Assembly (NCBI GenBank): GCA_934085595.1
Contig: CAKOHK010000013.1
Location: 1-23,109 of the forward strand
Direction: 5' to 3'
From: an uncultured Bacilli bacterium
GTDB lineage: Bacteria > Bacillota_I > Bacilli_A > RF39 > UBA660
DNA length: 23,109 nucleotides
A program made the position numbers and the translations under genes. The notes below the pieces were generated by a model. It saw nothing but the letters and a program-made list of their open reading frames with translations, was not told the DNA's origin and searched no databases. Shown here piece by piece: positions 14,023-21,659 of this stretch (positions are counted from its first letter, which is position 1; each line of letters starts with the position of its first letter).

Positions 14023-14051
14023 TTGAAAAATATATAATATTTTGTTATATT
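14023..14051 (+). promoter_or_regulatory. Promoter of the membrane-protein gene
   Basis: TTGAAA (14023-14028), 17-nt spacer, TATATT (14046-14051) with extended TGT. It starts 3 bp after the yunB stop. Confidence 0.6.
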
Positions 14052-14068
14052 TTATTTGAGGTTATATT

Positions 14069-14824
14069 ATGAAAAATAAAAAAATATTAGCAATTTTATC
14101 AAGCTTTTTACTAGCACTTTTCTTTTCTTTACCATGGATAATATGTTACATATATTTTGATTTAATGTTATCTGCTCTTGCTATTATAATTGGTTATGGA
14201 GCATTCAAAGGATATAAAATGGTATCTAAAGAAATAGATGGAAGTGTAATATGGATAGTAACTATTAATTCACTTTTAGTAGTTACATTTGTTACATTAT
14301 TCATAATTCCACTTTTATTATTAAATGAAAATGGTTATCAAATGAGTATAGAAAACTTAAAAGTATTATATAGTTATAACTCATTTAGAAGCGCTATTAT
14401 AAAAGATTATTCTATATCATTTATATTTACACTTTTAGGAATAAGTCTTCCAGTAAGTAACATAAAAAAAGCTTTAATGACAAATGATAATACTGATGTA
14501 GATATAAAACTAATAAATGAAAACACTATGTTAAAAAATGAAATAGAATGCACAAGAAAAATATTTGAAAAGAAAAACGCATTTTCAAAAAACAACACTA
14601 TAAGTAAAGAAGAAATATTAAAGTCACTAAGTAAAGAATATAACAAATTATCAAAAAATATTTTCTTAAACTTTAGATTTCAACACATAATAAAAAAACA
14701 TAATAAAGAATACTATTTTAATGAAAAATATGCATCAAGTACACTAAAACGTACATTATATGTATTTTTAAAAACATTAATTATCTTCTTATTAATATTT
14801 ATAATTTTACTTATGATAATTTAA
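14069..14824 (+). CDS. Hypothetical multi-pass membrane protein
   Basis: 251 residues; a GAGG ribosome site precedes ATG 14069. Hydrophobic segments at about 6-27, 32-48, 60-82, 110-128 and a C-terminal anchor at about 230-251 (LKTLIIFLLIFIILLMII). Between the fourth and last segments is a soluble, charged region of about 100 residues that starts with a coiled coil (INENTMLKNEIECTRKIFEK). I do not recognise a family. It sits between yunB and yutD with its own promoter. Confidence 0.7.
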   Translation: MKNKKILAILSSFLLALFFSLPWIICYIYFDLMLSALAIIIGYGAFKGYKMVSKEIDGSVIWIVTINSLLVVTFVTLFIIPLLLLNENGYQMSIENLKVLYSYNSFRSAIIKDYSISFIFTLLGISLPVSNIKKALMTNDNTDVDIKLINENTMLKNEIECTRKIFEKKNAFSKNNTISKEEILKSLSKEYNKLSKNIFLNFRFQHIIKKHNKEYYFNEKYASSTLKRTLYVFLKTLIIFLLIFIILLMII

Positions 14825-14834
14825 GTGTTATAAT
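14806..14834 (+). promoter_or_regulatory. yutD promoter
   Basis: TTTACT (14806-14811), 17-nt spacer, TATAAT (14829-14834) with extended TGT. The -35 lies inside the end of the preceding gene. Confidence 0.55.
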
Positions 14835-14851
14835 TATCAAGGAGAAAGCTT

Positions 14852-15127
14852 ATGTATATAGAAATAGATAATAATAAATATGAACTTATTAAAGATGAAA
14901 GAGAAGCTTTTAATGAAGAAGAGTTTAGAAGTAGATATACTGATTATTTTAAAGATTATGATTATATAGTTGGTGATATAGCTTATTCTAAATTAAGATT
15001 AAAAGGTTTTAATGATAAAACAAATAAAAATTATAATAAGTTTAATGATAGTAAAAATATAGATAAATATATATTAGATAATTGTGCTTATGGATGTAAA
15101 CACTTTATATTAAAGAAAATAAGTTAA
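14852..15127 (+). CDS. yutD: YutD family protein (DUF1027)
   Basis: 91 residues; AAGGAGAAAG precedes ATG 14852. The family pattern is clear: YELIKDEREAFNEEEFRSRY, then DYDYIVGDIAYSKLRLKGF, then CAYGCKHFILKK at the end with the conserved pair of Cys. YutD is a small soluble protein of unknown function widespread in Bacilli. It is a monocistronic unit with its own promoter and terminator. Confidence 0.9.
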   Translation: MYIEIDNNKYELIKDEREAFNEEEFRSRYTDYFKDYDYIVGDIAYSKLRLKGFNDKTNKNYNKFNDSKNIDKYILDNCAYGCKHFILKKIS

Positions 15128-15157
15128 AGTACTTCTAAGAAAAGTGCTTTTTATTTT
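15126..15157 (+). terminator. yutD terminator
   Basis: Stem AAAGTACTT (15126-15134) with AAGTGCTTT (15142-15150), one G-U pair, a 7-nt loop, followed by a T-rich tract. Confidence 0.7.
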
Positions 15158-15187
15158 TATAAAAACCTTTATTTTTAATATCTTTAG

Positions 15188-15196
15188 TGATATAAT
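15188..15196 (+). promoter_or_regulatory. Extended -10 of the kinase-like gene cluster
   Basis: TGATATAAT (15188-15196), -35 weak (TTTATT at 15168-15173). An AGAAGGGA ribosome site leads into ATG 15224. Confidence 0.5.
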
Positions 15197-15223
15197 ATAC
15201 GAAAACTTTAAGAAGGGATATGT

Positions 15224-15934
15224 ATGATCATAGTTAAAGTAGATTTAAGTAGTAAAGGAATTACAAAATTAGATGAAATATATCATAGTGAGAGTAATTT
15301 ATATGTTAAAAGTGATACTATCTATAAGATATTTAAGTATGGAGTTTTAACAAGTGATATGCTAGATACTATAATGGACTTATGTGAAATAAAACATGAT
15401 TCACTAGCTGAAACACTATATCCAGTAACACTTAATAATAGAAAAATAGACGGAATAGCTATGAGATATTATAAAGATTACATGACTTTATCTAAATATA
15501 TCGAAACATCTAATATGCCCTTAAATGAAAGAATAAAATTAATAAAAAAATTAGATAGAATATTTAAATCATTTAAAAGCATAAACTATACATACTTTGA
15601 CATACATACTGATAATATATTAATAAATAATGATGATATTAAAATAGTTGATACAACAAGCGGAGTATTTGGCGATAATAATGAAAAAGATAGAATTACT
15701 ATGTTAAATAGAATGGCTTATCTATATTATTTATTACTATTAGATACTTCATATATTAGTAATCAAAATACTTCAGTACAAAAAAGATTACTAGGAAGAT
15801 TAAATGATAAACAAAGAAGGTTTCTACTTCACGCAATGGAAATAGACTATAGTGATTTTGATCCACTTGAATGCACAGAATTATTTGATGAAGAAACTAT
15901 ATCTGACCAAAAGAAAATATTGAGGATAGAATGA
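15224..15934 (+). CDS. Protein-kinase-fold protein, paralogue 1
   Basis: 236 residues. Kinase-fold landmarks: a Lys35 strand (TIYKIFKYG) as the ATP-binding lysine, the catalytic loop YFDIHTDNILI with Asp126 and Asn131 spaced as in HRDxxxxN, and the metal-binding Asp143 in IVDTTSG at the DFG position. The N-lobe is short and lacks a glycine-rich loop. No membrane segment, so cytoplasmic. It resembles aminoglycoside-phosphotransferase/kinase-like small kinases, but the substrate is unknown. It is the first of three related genes in tandem; its stop overlaps the next start (ATGATGG). It is the most divergent of the three (DTTSG instead of DLDSG). Confidence 0.7.
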   Translation: MIIVKVDLSSKGITKLDEIYHSESNLYVKSDTIYKIFKYGVLTSDMLDTIMDLCEIKHDSLAETLYPVTLNNRKIDGIAMRYYKDYMTLSKYIETSNMPLNERIKLIKKLDRIFKSFKSINYTYFDIHTDNILINNDDIKIVDTTSGVFGDNNEKDRITMLNRMAYLYYLLLLDTSYISNQNTSVQKRLLGRLNDKQRRFLLHAMEIDYSDFDPLECTELFDEETISDQKKILRIE

Positions 15935-16677
15935 TGGAACAAAGATATATAGGTAAAGAAGAGTTTAAAAAATATAAAATGTACGAAGCATCACAAAATG
16001 CAGAAAGTGATTTATATTATTATCAAGATATAATGTTAAAACTATTATATTCTAGTGTTTTAAATGAAAATAGAATGTTAACTATATGTTCATTAGACAG
16101 AATAAATCATGAAGATTGTACAAAAGTATATGAAATAGTATCTACATATGATGGTAGTTTAGGCTTTACTATGCAAAGATTAAAAAATTATAGAACACTA
16201 GCTACTTACATAAGTAAATTAAATGATAGAAATATTTCCTTAGAAGAAAGAAAAAAACTAATTAGAAGAATAAATGATATATTTGAATACTTTGATAAAA
16301 TATCATTTGCATACTATGATGTACATGCAGAAAACATAATGTTTAAAAGTGGTGATATAAAACTAGTTGATCTTGATAGTGGAATATTCAAAAGTATTGA
16401 TAGTGAAAGATATCAGCAAGATGTAGTTAAATCAAATAATAATCTAGCGTCTTTATATCTCGAAATAATGCTTGGTTACTTTGAAGAGTTCTCTATATCT
16501 TATATGTTAACTAATAATCAAATAAATAAACTATTATCACAAGCAACATCTAAGCAATTAGAGTTCCTACTTAATGCAATAGTTGGTACTAAAAGTATAC
16601 TTGATTTACCATCATACATAGATTCATTTGATGAACCTACTGTTCTTAGAATGAAAAAAATAGTTTTTGGAGAATAA
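15931..16677 (+). CDS. Protein-kinase-fold protein, paralogue 2
   Basis: 248 residues. Lys37 in IMLKLLYSSVL, catalytic loop YYDVHAENIMF with Asp130 and Asn135, and Asp147 in LVDLDSGIF. It shares LDRINHxDCTKxY (residues 55-67) and ERKKLIRRINDIFEYF (residues 106-121) with paralogue 3, so these two arose from a recent duplication. ATG 15931 overlaps the previous stop; a second ATG at 15934 is equally possible. All catalytic residues are present, so it is likely active as a kinase or nucleotidyl-type transferase on an unknown target. Confidence 0.72.
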   Translation: MMEQRYIGKEEFKKYKMYEASQNAESDLYYYQDIMLKLLYSSVLNENRMLTICSLDRINHEDCTKVYEIVSTYDGSLGFTMQRLKNYRTLATYISKLNDRNISLEERKKLIRRINDIFEYFDKISFAYYDVHAENIMFKSGDIKLVDLDSGIFKSIDSERYQQDVVKSNNNLASLYLEIMLGYFEEFSISYMLTNNQINKLLSQATSKQLEFLLNAIVGTKSILDLPSYIDSFDEPTVLRMKKIVFGE

Positions 16678-16679
16678 AT

Positions 16680-17459
16680 ATGGAAAAGAAATATTTATCA
16701 TATGTAAACTTTAGAGAATATAAAGAATATAATCCATCAAATACATTATTTGAAAACGTAGAACATATGGAAAGTAAACTATATTCAAAAGAAGATATTT
16801 TATTAAAACTATTATATCCAGAAGTAATATCTCAAAATAGATTAAACACATTAAACTCATTAGATAGAATAAATCATAAAGACTGTACTAAAATATATGA
16901 CTTAATAGAAACTTTTGATGGAAGAATAGGTTACACTATGGAAAAATATAATTACTATAAAACACTAAAATATTATGTTAAAAGACTTAATAAAAGAAAT
17001 ACCCCATTAAGTGAAAGAAAGAAACTTATTAGAAAAATAAATGATATATTTGAATATTTCTTAAGTATTGGTTTCTTATATTATGATGTACATTTAAATA
17101 ATATTATTATGCTAGATGACTCTATAAAAGTAGTGGATTTAGATAGTGGTATATTTGAAGATAATGCATTCTTTGCACCTAATTCTTATCATAAAACAGC
17201 TGAAAAATATAAAGTAGAAATGCTCAATAGTATGGCATACACATACCTTCAAATATTACTTGGTACATCTATAAATCTAAAAAGAGAAATATTAGTAAAT
17301 GGTTACGCTTCCAAAATAGCAAGATTATTAGATGAAAATGGAATAGATTTATTTAAGCATGCTTTATACATAGATGAAACAATAAGTAACCCTATAGAAA
17401 GTGTAGAAAGTATGAAAGAAGAAAGTATAGATGAAATAAGAAAGATTATATTAAAATAA
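16680..17459 (+). CDS. Protein-kinase-fold protein, paralogue 3
   Basis: 259 residues, starting 2 nt after the previous stop with no clear ribosome site, so probably read by coupling. Lys43 in ILLKLLYPEVI, catalytic loop YYDVHLNNIIM with Asp136 and Asn141, and Asp153 in VVDLDSGIF. It is close to paralogue 2, with an insertion of about 6 residues near the N-terminus. Keeping three intact copies suggests different targets rather than decay. The next gene encodes a transglutaminase-like protein. Confidence 0.72.
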   Translation: MEKKYLSYVNFREYKEYNPSNTLFENVEHMESKLYSKEDILLKLLYPEVISQNRLNTLNSLDRINHKDCTKIYDLIETFDGRIGYTMEKYNYYKTLKYYVKRLNKRNTPLSERKKLIRKINDIFEYFLSIGFLYYDVHLNNIIMLDDSIKVVDLDSGIFEDNAFFAPNSYHKTAEKYKVEMLNSMAYTYLQILLGTSINLKREILVNGYASKIARLLDENGIDLFKHALYIDETISNPIESVESMKEESIDEIRKIILK

Positions 17460-17464
17460 CTATA

Positions 17465-17493
17465 TTGACAATTCATATATCAAATAGTATTTT
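17465..17493 (+). promoter_or_regulatory. Promoter of the transglutaminase-like gene
   Basis: A perfect TTGACA (17465-17470), 17-nt spacer, TATTTT (17488-17493). AGGTGATAAT precedes ATG 17510. Confidence 0.5.
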
Positions 17494-17509
17494 ATAAATA
17501 GGTGATAAT

Positions 17510-18442
17510 ATGGCTTATGATACTTTAGGACATCTTATAAAAGAAGATATATTAAAAGGTTTAAAACAAGGCTTATCTAAAATAGAAGTAGCAAGATATC
17601 TCTATATTAGTTTAGGTAAGAAACTAGTATATGATAGAAACTTTAATGTGAATAAAGAGTCTAGTTCTAATGATTCAATATATAATAAAATAATAGATTT
17701 TAATAATCTAGATACTAATAGAATTATATGTAAATCATGGGCATCTTTATATAGAGAATTATTACTAGCAAGCACTTCATTTTCTGAAAAAGATGTTGTT
17801 ATTAAAAGATCAAACACAAGATACTCTCATGTATGGGTAGAAATAGATTTAGATTCTAATCTTAAAGTCATCGCAGATGCAACTAATGTTTATAATGTAA
17901 ATGGTCTCATGGCAAATGACTTATCTAATATAAAAATGGAAAAAGAGACATTTGGCTTCTTACTAGAAAGTAAAGAAAAAGAAATATCATCAGTAGATGA
18001 CCTAAGAAAAGAAGTAGAAAAACAAAGTACTAATGAAAAAATAAAATCATTTATTAAAAAAATAGATACATCACTTGGTTATATAGAAGGAGAATATAAA
18101 GATGTAATAAATAGTTATAAAACACTAGTAAACAATTTTAAAGATAATTCATTAATAGAAAAATTGTTTAGTAAATCCTCTTTAAGTACAAGCATTATCC
18201 CACACATATCCTCATATTTAACTCAAAATGGTTATGGTACATATGAAGCATATACATTTACAAAAAATATATTTTCATCAAGATTAAACATAGACATAAG
18301 ACTCGCAGGAGAAAACAATGGTTATTTTACACTAGCATATAACATAGGGCTTGATGATGAATTATATTATGTATATGATGAAGAAGAAGGATTTAAAGAA
18401 GTTTCTTATAAAGAGTGGATTCCACTAGGTAGGAGAATATAA
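17510..18442 (+). CDS. Transglutaminase-like (papain-fold) protein
   Basis: 310 residues. A Cys-His-Asp triad in the order and context of the transglutaminase-like superfamily: Cys74 in RIICKSWASLYRELL, His107 in YSHVWVEIDLD, Asp123 in VIADATNVYNVNG. This fold includes proteases and acyl transferases. No signal peptide, so cytoplasmic. After residue 155 a helical, Lys/Glu-rich region leads to a C-terminal beta-rich part ending YKEWIPLGRRI. It has its own promoter just after the kinase genes and overlaps the next small gene by 1 nt (TAATG). I do not know a named family; the association with three kinase-fold genes is suggestive only. Confidence 0.65.
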   Translation: MAYDTLGHLIKEDILKGLKQGLSKIEVARYLYISLGKKLVYDRNFNVNKESSSNDSIYNKIIDFNNLDTNRIICKSWASLYRELLLASTSFSEKDVVIKRSNTRYSHVWVEIDLDSNLKVIADATNVYNVNGLMANDLSNIKMEKETFGFLLESKEKEISSVDDLRKEVEKQSTNEKIKSFIKKIDTSLGYIEGEYKDVINSYKTLVNNFKDNSLIEKLFSKSSLSTSIIPHISSYLTQNGYGTYEAYTFTKNIFSSRLNIDIRLAGENNGYFTLAYNIGLDDELYYVYDEEEGFKEVSYKEWIPLGRRI

Positions 18443-18717
18443 TGATAAATGAAATATTAGATTTATGTTATAAAAAAATAGATGTTATTAAGAAAAGTAA
18501 TTTAAATGAAAATGATAAATTAAAAGAACTATCAAAATTAAATAATTTAATAGATAATCTAAAAGTAAAAGGATGTTTTAGTAATATGGGTATAACTCTA
18601 GGAGTTAGCGTTCTTTCATATTTAGGAATAAAAGATGAAGAACTAGTAGATACATATTTAAAACTAGTAGATTATGAAACAAAAGAAGAAGAAACGGAGT
18701 TTAAAATAATATATTAA
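18442..18717 (+). CDS. Small hypothetical protein, 91 residues
   Basis: Start ATG 18442 overlaps the preceding stop by 1 nt, and GTAGGAG lies upstream, so it is coupled to the transglutaminase-like gene. The N-terminal half is a charged helix (IDVIKKSNLNENDKLKELSK); then comes KGCFSNMGITLGVSVLSYLG and an acidic end. No family recognised. It may be a partner or inhibitor of the preceding protein. Confidence 0.6.
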   Translation: MINEILDLCYKKIDVIKKSNLNENDKLKELSKLNNLIDNLKVKGCFSNMGITLGVSVLSYLGIKDEELVDTYLKLVDYETKEEETEFKIIY

Positions 18718-18729
18718 GGAGAAAATGAA

Positions 18730-19254
18730 ATGAAAGTAGTCATGCATAATGAAGATAATTTAAAAGAAGAAGAAATTACTGAAGTAGTCTTAAGAGCAAA
18801 AGCAATACTTTTAAATAATGAAAACATATTACTTGCTAATGAAGATAATATACTTCAGTTTCCAGGAGGACATGTAGAAGAAGGAGAAAAACTAGAAACT
18901 TGTTTAAAAAGAGAAATATTAGAAGAAATTGGTATTGAAATTGAAGATAAAGAGATAGGAAAATGTTTTCAAAAAGTAATATTTATGAATAAAGACTGGC
19001 CAAGTGCTGGTAAAAATAGAAAGTGTGAAATATATTATTATGAAGTTAAAACAAATAAATTACCAGACTTAAGTAAAGTTCATTTAACAGAAAGTGAAAA
19101 GAATCAACACTTTAAAGTAGACTTCATTCCCTTAAAAGATTCAATCAAATATATCAAAGATAATATGCCAAAAGCAGAAAAAAATAAAGTAATTTCTCCA
19201 GATATGATAGAAGCATTAGAAGAATATATTAAAGGAAAAAATAATAATGAATGA
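18730..19254 (+). CDS. Nudix hydrolase
   Basis: 174 residues; AAGGAGAAAATGAA precedes ATG 18730 (an ATG at 18725 stops at once). The Nudix box GX5EX7REUXEEXGU is complete: Gly47, Glu53, Arg61-Glu62, Glu65-Glu66, Gly68. Such enzymes hydrolyse nucleoside diphosphates linked to another group, using Mg2+; the substrate cannot be read from the sequence. The 8-nt overlap with the following methyltransferase indicates one operon. Confidence 0.88.
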   Translation: MKVVMHNEDNLKEEEITEVVLRAKAILLNNENILLANEDNILQFPGGHVEEGEKLETCLKREILEEIGIEIEDKEIGKCFQKVIFMNKDWPSAGKNRKCEIYYYEVKTNKLPDLSKVHLTESEKNQHFKVDFIPLKDSIKYIKDNMPKAEKNKVISPDMIEALEEYIKGKNNNE

Positions 19255-20392
19255 AATACAGAATTATTTAAACATAATATTTGAAAATACAGTATTCAAA
19301 ATAATCATAAGTAATAAAATATCAAAAGACTATAAATATAAAAAAATAATAATAGAAAATAAAATACAAAATTATTATGTAAGTAAATACACAGATAAAC
19401 AAACATTTAATGAATTAATTAATAAAGAAGATATAATAAAATATATAATTGATAAAACAAATTACTTTAAACAAATTAATGTATTTTCAGAAAACTATAA
19501 CTATGAAATTAAAATTAGCAAGAAAAACAAAATATTATTTAATAAAACAAGTAATAATACAAACTATAAAATAAATACTATGGTTAATAATAAAAAGAAT
19601 TATATTTTAGAAGAAGGAAATATAATAAAACCTCTTATAGATATGGGTATATTTACGGGTGAAGGGAAAGTAATAAACTCTAAATATGATAAATATAGAC
19701 AAATTAATAAATTTATTGAAATTATAGATAATGAATTAAAAGATAAAGATATTAAAAATCTAAATGTTATAGATTTTGGATGCGGGAAATCATATTTAAC
19801 ATTTGTTTTATATTATTATTTTACTGAAATAAAACATATTAATGTTAACATGATAGGATTAGATTTAAAAAAAGAAGTAATAGAAAACTGTAATAAAGCA
19901 GCTAAAAAATATAATTATAATAATTTAAAGTTTGAAGTAGGGGATATTAATGGATATAATTGTCCATTTGATGTAGATATAGTAGTTACACTTCATGCAT
20001 GTGATAAAGCAACTGATTATGCTTTATATAATGCAATTAAATGGAATACAAAAATGATATTCTCAGTTCCATGTTGCCAGCATGAAATATTTAAAACATC
20101 AAACTATAGTGCAAATATATTAAATAGATATAGTATAGCTAAAGAAAGAATATCAGCATTATATACAGATATTATTAGGTGCAATCTACTTGAAGTAATG
20201 GGATATAAAACAGATTTACTTGAGTTTATTGACTTAGAAGGAACACCAAAAAACTTATTAGTGCGAGCAGTAAAATCTAATATACCTAAAAATATAAAAG
20301 AACAATTTCTAAAAGAAGTAGAAGAAATACTAACATTATCAAACGCAAAACAAACACTATACGAATTATTAAAAAAAGACATTTATAAGTAA
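19247..20392 (+). CDS. SAM-dependent methyltransferase (Methyltransf_32-like)
   Basis: 381 residues. The first 130 residues are a basic, Asn/Lys-rich region with no clear domain. The Rossmann-type domain starts at about 165 with motif I VIDFGCGKS (174-182), the acidic ribose-binding Asp206 in MIGLDLK, then VTLHACDKATDYAL (247-260) and SVPCCQHE (273-280). LHACD and PCCxHE are features I associate with the Methyltransf_32 group, whose members often act on rRNA or tRNA. The start ATG 19247 lies inside the end of the Nudix gene with AAGGAAA upstream. Confidence 0.8.
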   Translation: MNEIQNYLNIIFENTVFKIIISNKISKDYKYKKIIIENKIQNYYVSKYTDKQTFNELINKEDIIKYIIDKTNYFKQINVFSENYNYEIKISKKNKILFNKTSNNTNYKINTMVNNKKNYILEEGNIIKPLIDMGIFTGEGKVINSKYDKYRQINKFIEIIDNELKDKDIKNLNVIDFGCGKSYLTFVLYYYFTEIKHINVNMIGLDLKKEVIENCNKAAKKYNYNNLKFEVGDINGYNCPFDVDIVVTLHACDKATDYALYNAIKWNTKMIFSVPCCQHEIFKTSNYSANILNRYSIAKERISALYTDIIRCNLLEVMGYKTDLLEFIDLEGTPKNLLVRAVKSNIPKNIKEQFLKEVEEILTLSNAKQTLYELLKKDIYK

Positions 20393-20407
20393 AATGATGA
20401 AAAACAC

Positions 20408-20436
20408 TTGAAATACTTAGTAGTTTGTGGTAATAT
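20408..20436 (+). promoter_or_regulatory. secE-nusG promoter
   Basis: TTGAAA (20408-20413), 17-nt spacer, TAATAT (20431-20436). The expected start is near 20443, exactly at the base of the terminator hairpin. Confidence 0.55.
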
Positions 20437-20442
20437 CTTATT

Positions 20443-20465
20443 AACACATGAATGTGTTTTTTATT
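20443..20465 (+). terminator. Terminator of the upstream operon
   Basis: Stem AACACA (20443-20448) with TGTGTT (20453-20458), TGAA loop, T run to 20462 then ATTT. It would stop upstream transcription but begins at the predicted secE start site, so new transcripts carry the hairpin at the 5' end. Confidence 0.65.
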
Positions 20466-20479
20466 TGGGAGGTGCTTTT

Positions 20480-20656
20480 GTGAAGAAAATTAAAAAGTTT
20501 TTTAAAGGAATAAGCAAAGAAAGAAAAATGGTTAGATGGCCTGATAGTAAGACATTAACTAAATACTCATTAATAAGTATTATATTAATAGCGTTCTTTG
20601 GACTATATTTTTATGGTTTAGATGCTTTATTTGCATTAATAAGGGGGCTAATATAA
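20480..20656 (+). CDS. secE: Preprotein translocase subunit SecE
   Basis: 58 residues from GTG 20480, 5 nt after GGGAGGTG; an upstream ATG at 20408 would read through the promoter and terminator and is rejected. It is a single-membrane-span subunit that clamps SecY. Typical layout: a basic amphipathic N-terminus (KKIKKFFKGISKERKMVRWP, with the conserved VRWP), then one membrane helix SLISIILIAFFGLYFYG. The ATG of nusG overlaps its TAA by 1 nt. The rpmG gene often found before secE is absent here. Confidence 0.93.
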   Translation: MKKIKKFFKGISKERKMVRWPDSKTLTKYSLISIILIAFFGLYFYGLDALFALIRGLI

Positions 20657-21195
20657 TGGAAGGGAAAAAATTATGGTATGTAGCTAATGCATACGTAGGT
20701 CATGAAGAAAAAGTTAAAGATTACCTAGAATCAAGAAGAGAAAGCATGGGGATGGATAACAATATCTTTAGAGTTGTTATACCAGAAAGAACAGAAGTAG
20801 AAATTAAAGACGGAGTTAAAAAAGAAAAAGTACATAAACTATTCCCAGGATATGTATTAATAGAAATGATTATGTCTGATGAAGCATGGTATGTTGTACG
20901 TAACACTCCAGGAGTAACTGGATTTATAGGTTCTTCAGGAAAAGGAGCAAAACCAATTCCACTAACAGATGAAGAAGTAAAAAGATTTATCGGTGATGAA
21001 GAAAGTAAAGAAGTACCAATTAATACTAATGTAGAAAAAGGCGACTCTGTAAGTATAATTGACGGACCATTTAAAGGAATGTTTGGAAAAGTAGAAAGTA
21101 TTGACAAAGAAAACGAAAAACTAAATGTTCTAATAGACTTATTCGGACAAGAAACACCAGTTGAAGTTGACTTGGTACAAATCACAAAAGCATAA
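20656..21195 (+). CDS. nusG: Transcription termination/antitermination protein NusG
   Basis: 179 residues, standard length. The N-terminal NGN domain runs from WYVANAYVGHEEKVK through HKLFPGYVLIEMIMSDEAWYVVRNTPGVTGFIG, and the C-terminal KOW domain has GDSVSIIDGPFKGMFGKVESID. It binds RNA polymerase, promotes processive elongation, and couples to ribosomes through S10. Coupled to secE by a TAATG overlap. Confidence 0.97.
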   Translation: MEGKKLWYVANAYVGHEEKVKDYLESRRESMGMDNNIFRVVIPERTEVEIKDGVKKEKVHKLFPGYVLIEMIMSDEAWYVVRNTPGVTGFIGSSGKGAKPIPLTDEEVKRFIGDEESKEVPINTNVEKGDSVSIIDGPFKGMFGKVESIDKENEKLNVLIDLFGQETPVEVDLVQITKA

Positions 21196-21222
21196 AATAA
21201 TTATAGAAAAGGGGGTAAGAAA

Positions 21223-21510
21223 ATGAACGAAGTTACAGAAAAATTACTACAATTAAGAGAAGCAAAAGTAAGAGAACTAATGCGTTATCAAAATATGTTA
21301 GACGCTGTAGAATGCGAACTTAAAAGCATTGATGAACAAATATGTAATGTTAACGGACATAACTATACATCATGGACACTAAAACAAAGCCCAATTTTAG
21401 ATAAAGGATGTTATTTAGAAAGAAAATGTATAGTATGTGGAAGAAGAGAAATAACAGATGATCAAGAAATGTTAAACTCTTATAGCGTAAGATTACATAG
21501 TACAAAATAA
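21223..21510 (+). CDS. Small coiled-coil protein with a zinc-ribbon-like end
   Basis: 95 residues; AAAGGGGGTAAG precedes ATG 21223. The first 40 residues are a helix with heptads (LLQLREAKVRELMRYQNML). Then Cys41, His46, Cys69 and Cys72 form CNVNGHNYTSW ... ERKCIVCGRRE, a plausible single zinc site. It sits between nusG and rplK, a position usually with no gene, and is probably co-transcribed with secE-nusG. I recognise no family. It may touch the transcription or translation machinery, by location only. Confidence 0.7.
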   Translation: MNEVTEKLLQLREAKVRELMRYQNMLDAVECELKSIDEQICNVNGHNYTSWTLKQSPILDKGCYLERKCIVCGRREITDDQEMLNSYSVRLHSTK

Positions 21511-21513
21511 ATC

Positions 21514-21542
21514 TTGATAATATTTACATAATGTGATAATAT
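21514..21542 (+). promoter_or_regulatory. rplK-rplA promoter
   Basis: TTGATA (21514-21519), 17-nt spacer, TAATAT (21537-21542) with extended TGA. It starts 4 bp after the previous stop codon. Confidence 0.6.
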
Positions 21543-21550
21543 AATTAGGC

Positions 21551-21618
21551 AAGTTTATGTTATATATAAACTTAAAAAAAGTGGGAGATTATTGGATTAT
21601 TATCGTGAACCACTCACG
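21551..21618 (+). promoter_or_regulatory. rplK leader with alternative hairpins, possible L1 autoregulation site
   Basis: Hairpin 1: AAGTTTAT (21551-21558) with ATAAACTT (21566-21573). Then GTGGGAG (21581-21587) can pair GTGG with CCAC (21610-21613), or CGTGA (21604-21608) can pair with TCACG (21614-21618); these two are mutually exclusive because CCAC is the loop of the second. In other bacteria L1 represses this operon by binding the leader; the GTGGGAG...CCAC shape fits that, but it is inference. Confidence 0.4.
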
Positions 21619-21659
21619 AAAATGCGAAAAAATAATTAAATTAATAGGAGGTGTTTTTC

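Noticed and set aside
20408..20479. Longer SecE starting at ATG 20408
   Set aside because: It would translate through the promoter and terminator; GTG 20480 has an ideal GGGAGGTG site and gives the conserved N-terminus.
20393..20479. A short rpmG (L33) gene before secE, as in many Bacillota
   Set aside because: All frames have early stops and no zinc-type L33 motif is present.
20721..21185. Long antisense frame opposite nusG
   Set aside because: It is a shadow of nusG codon structure, with no ribosome site and low-complexity Ser/Thr content.
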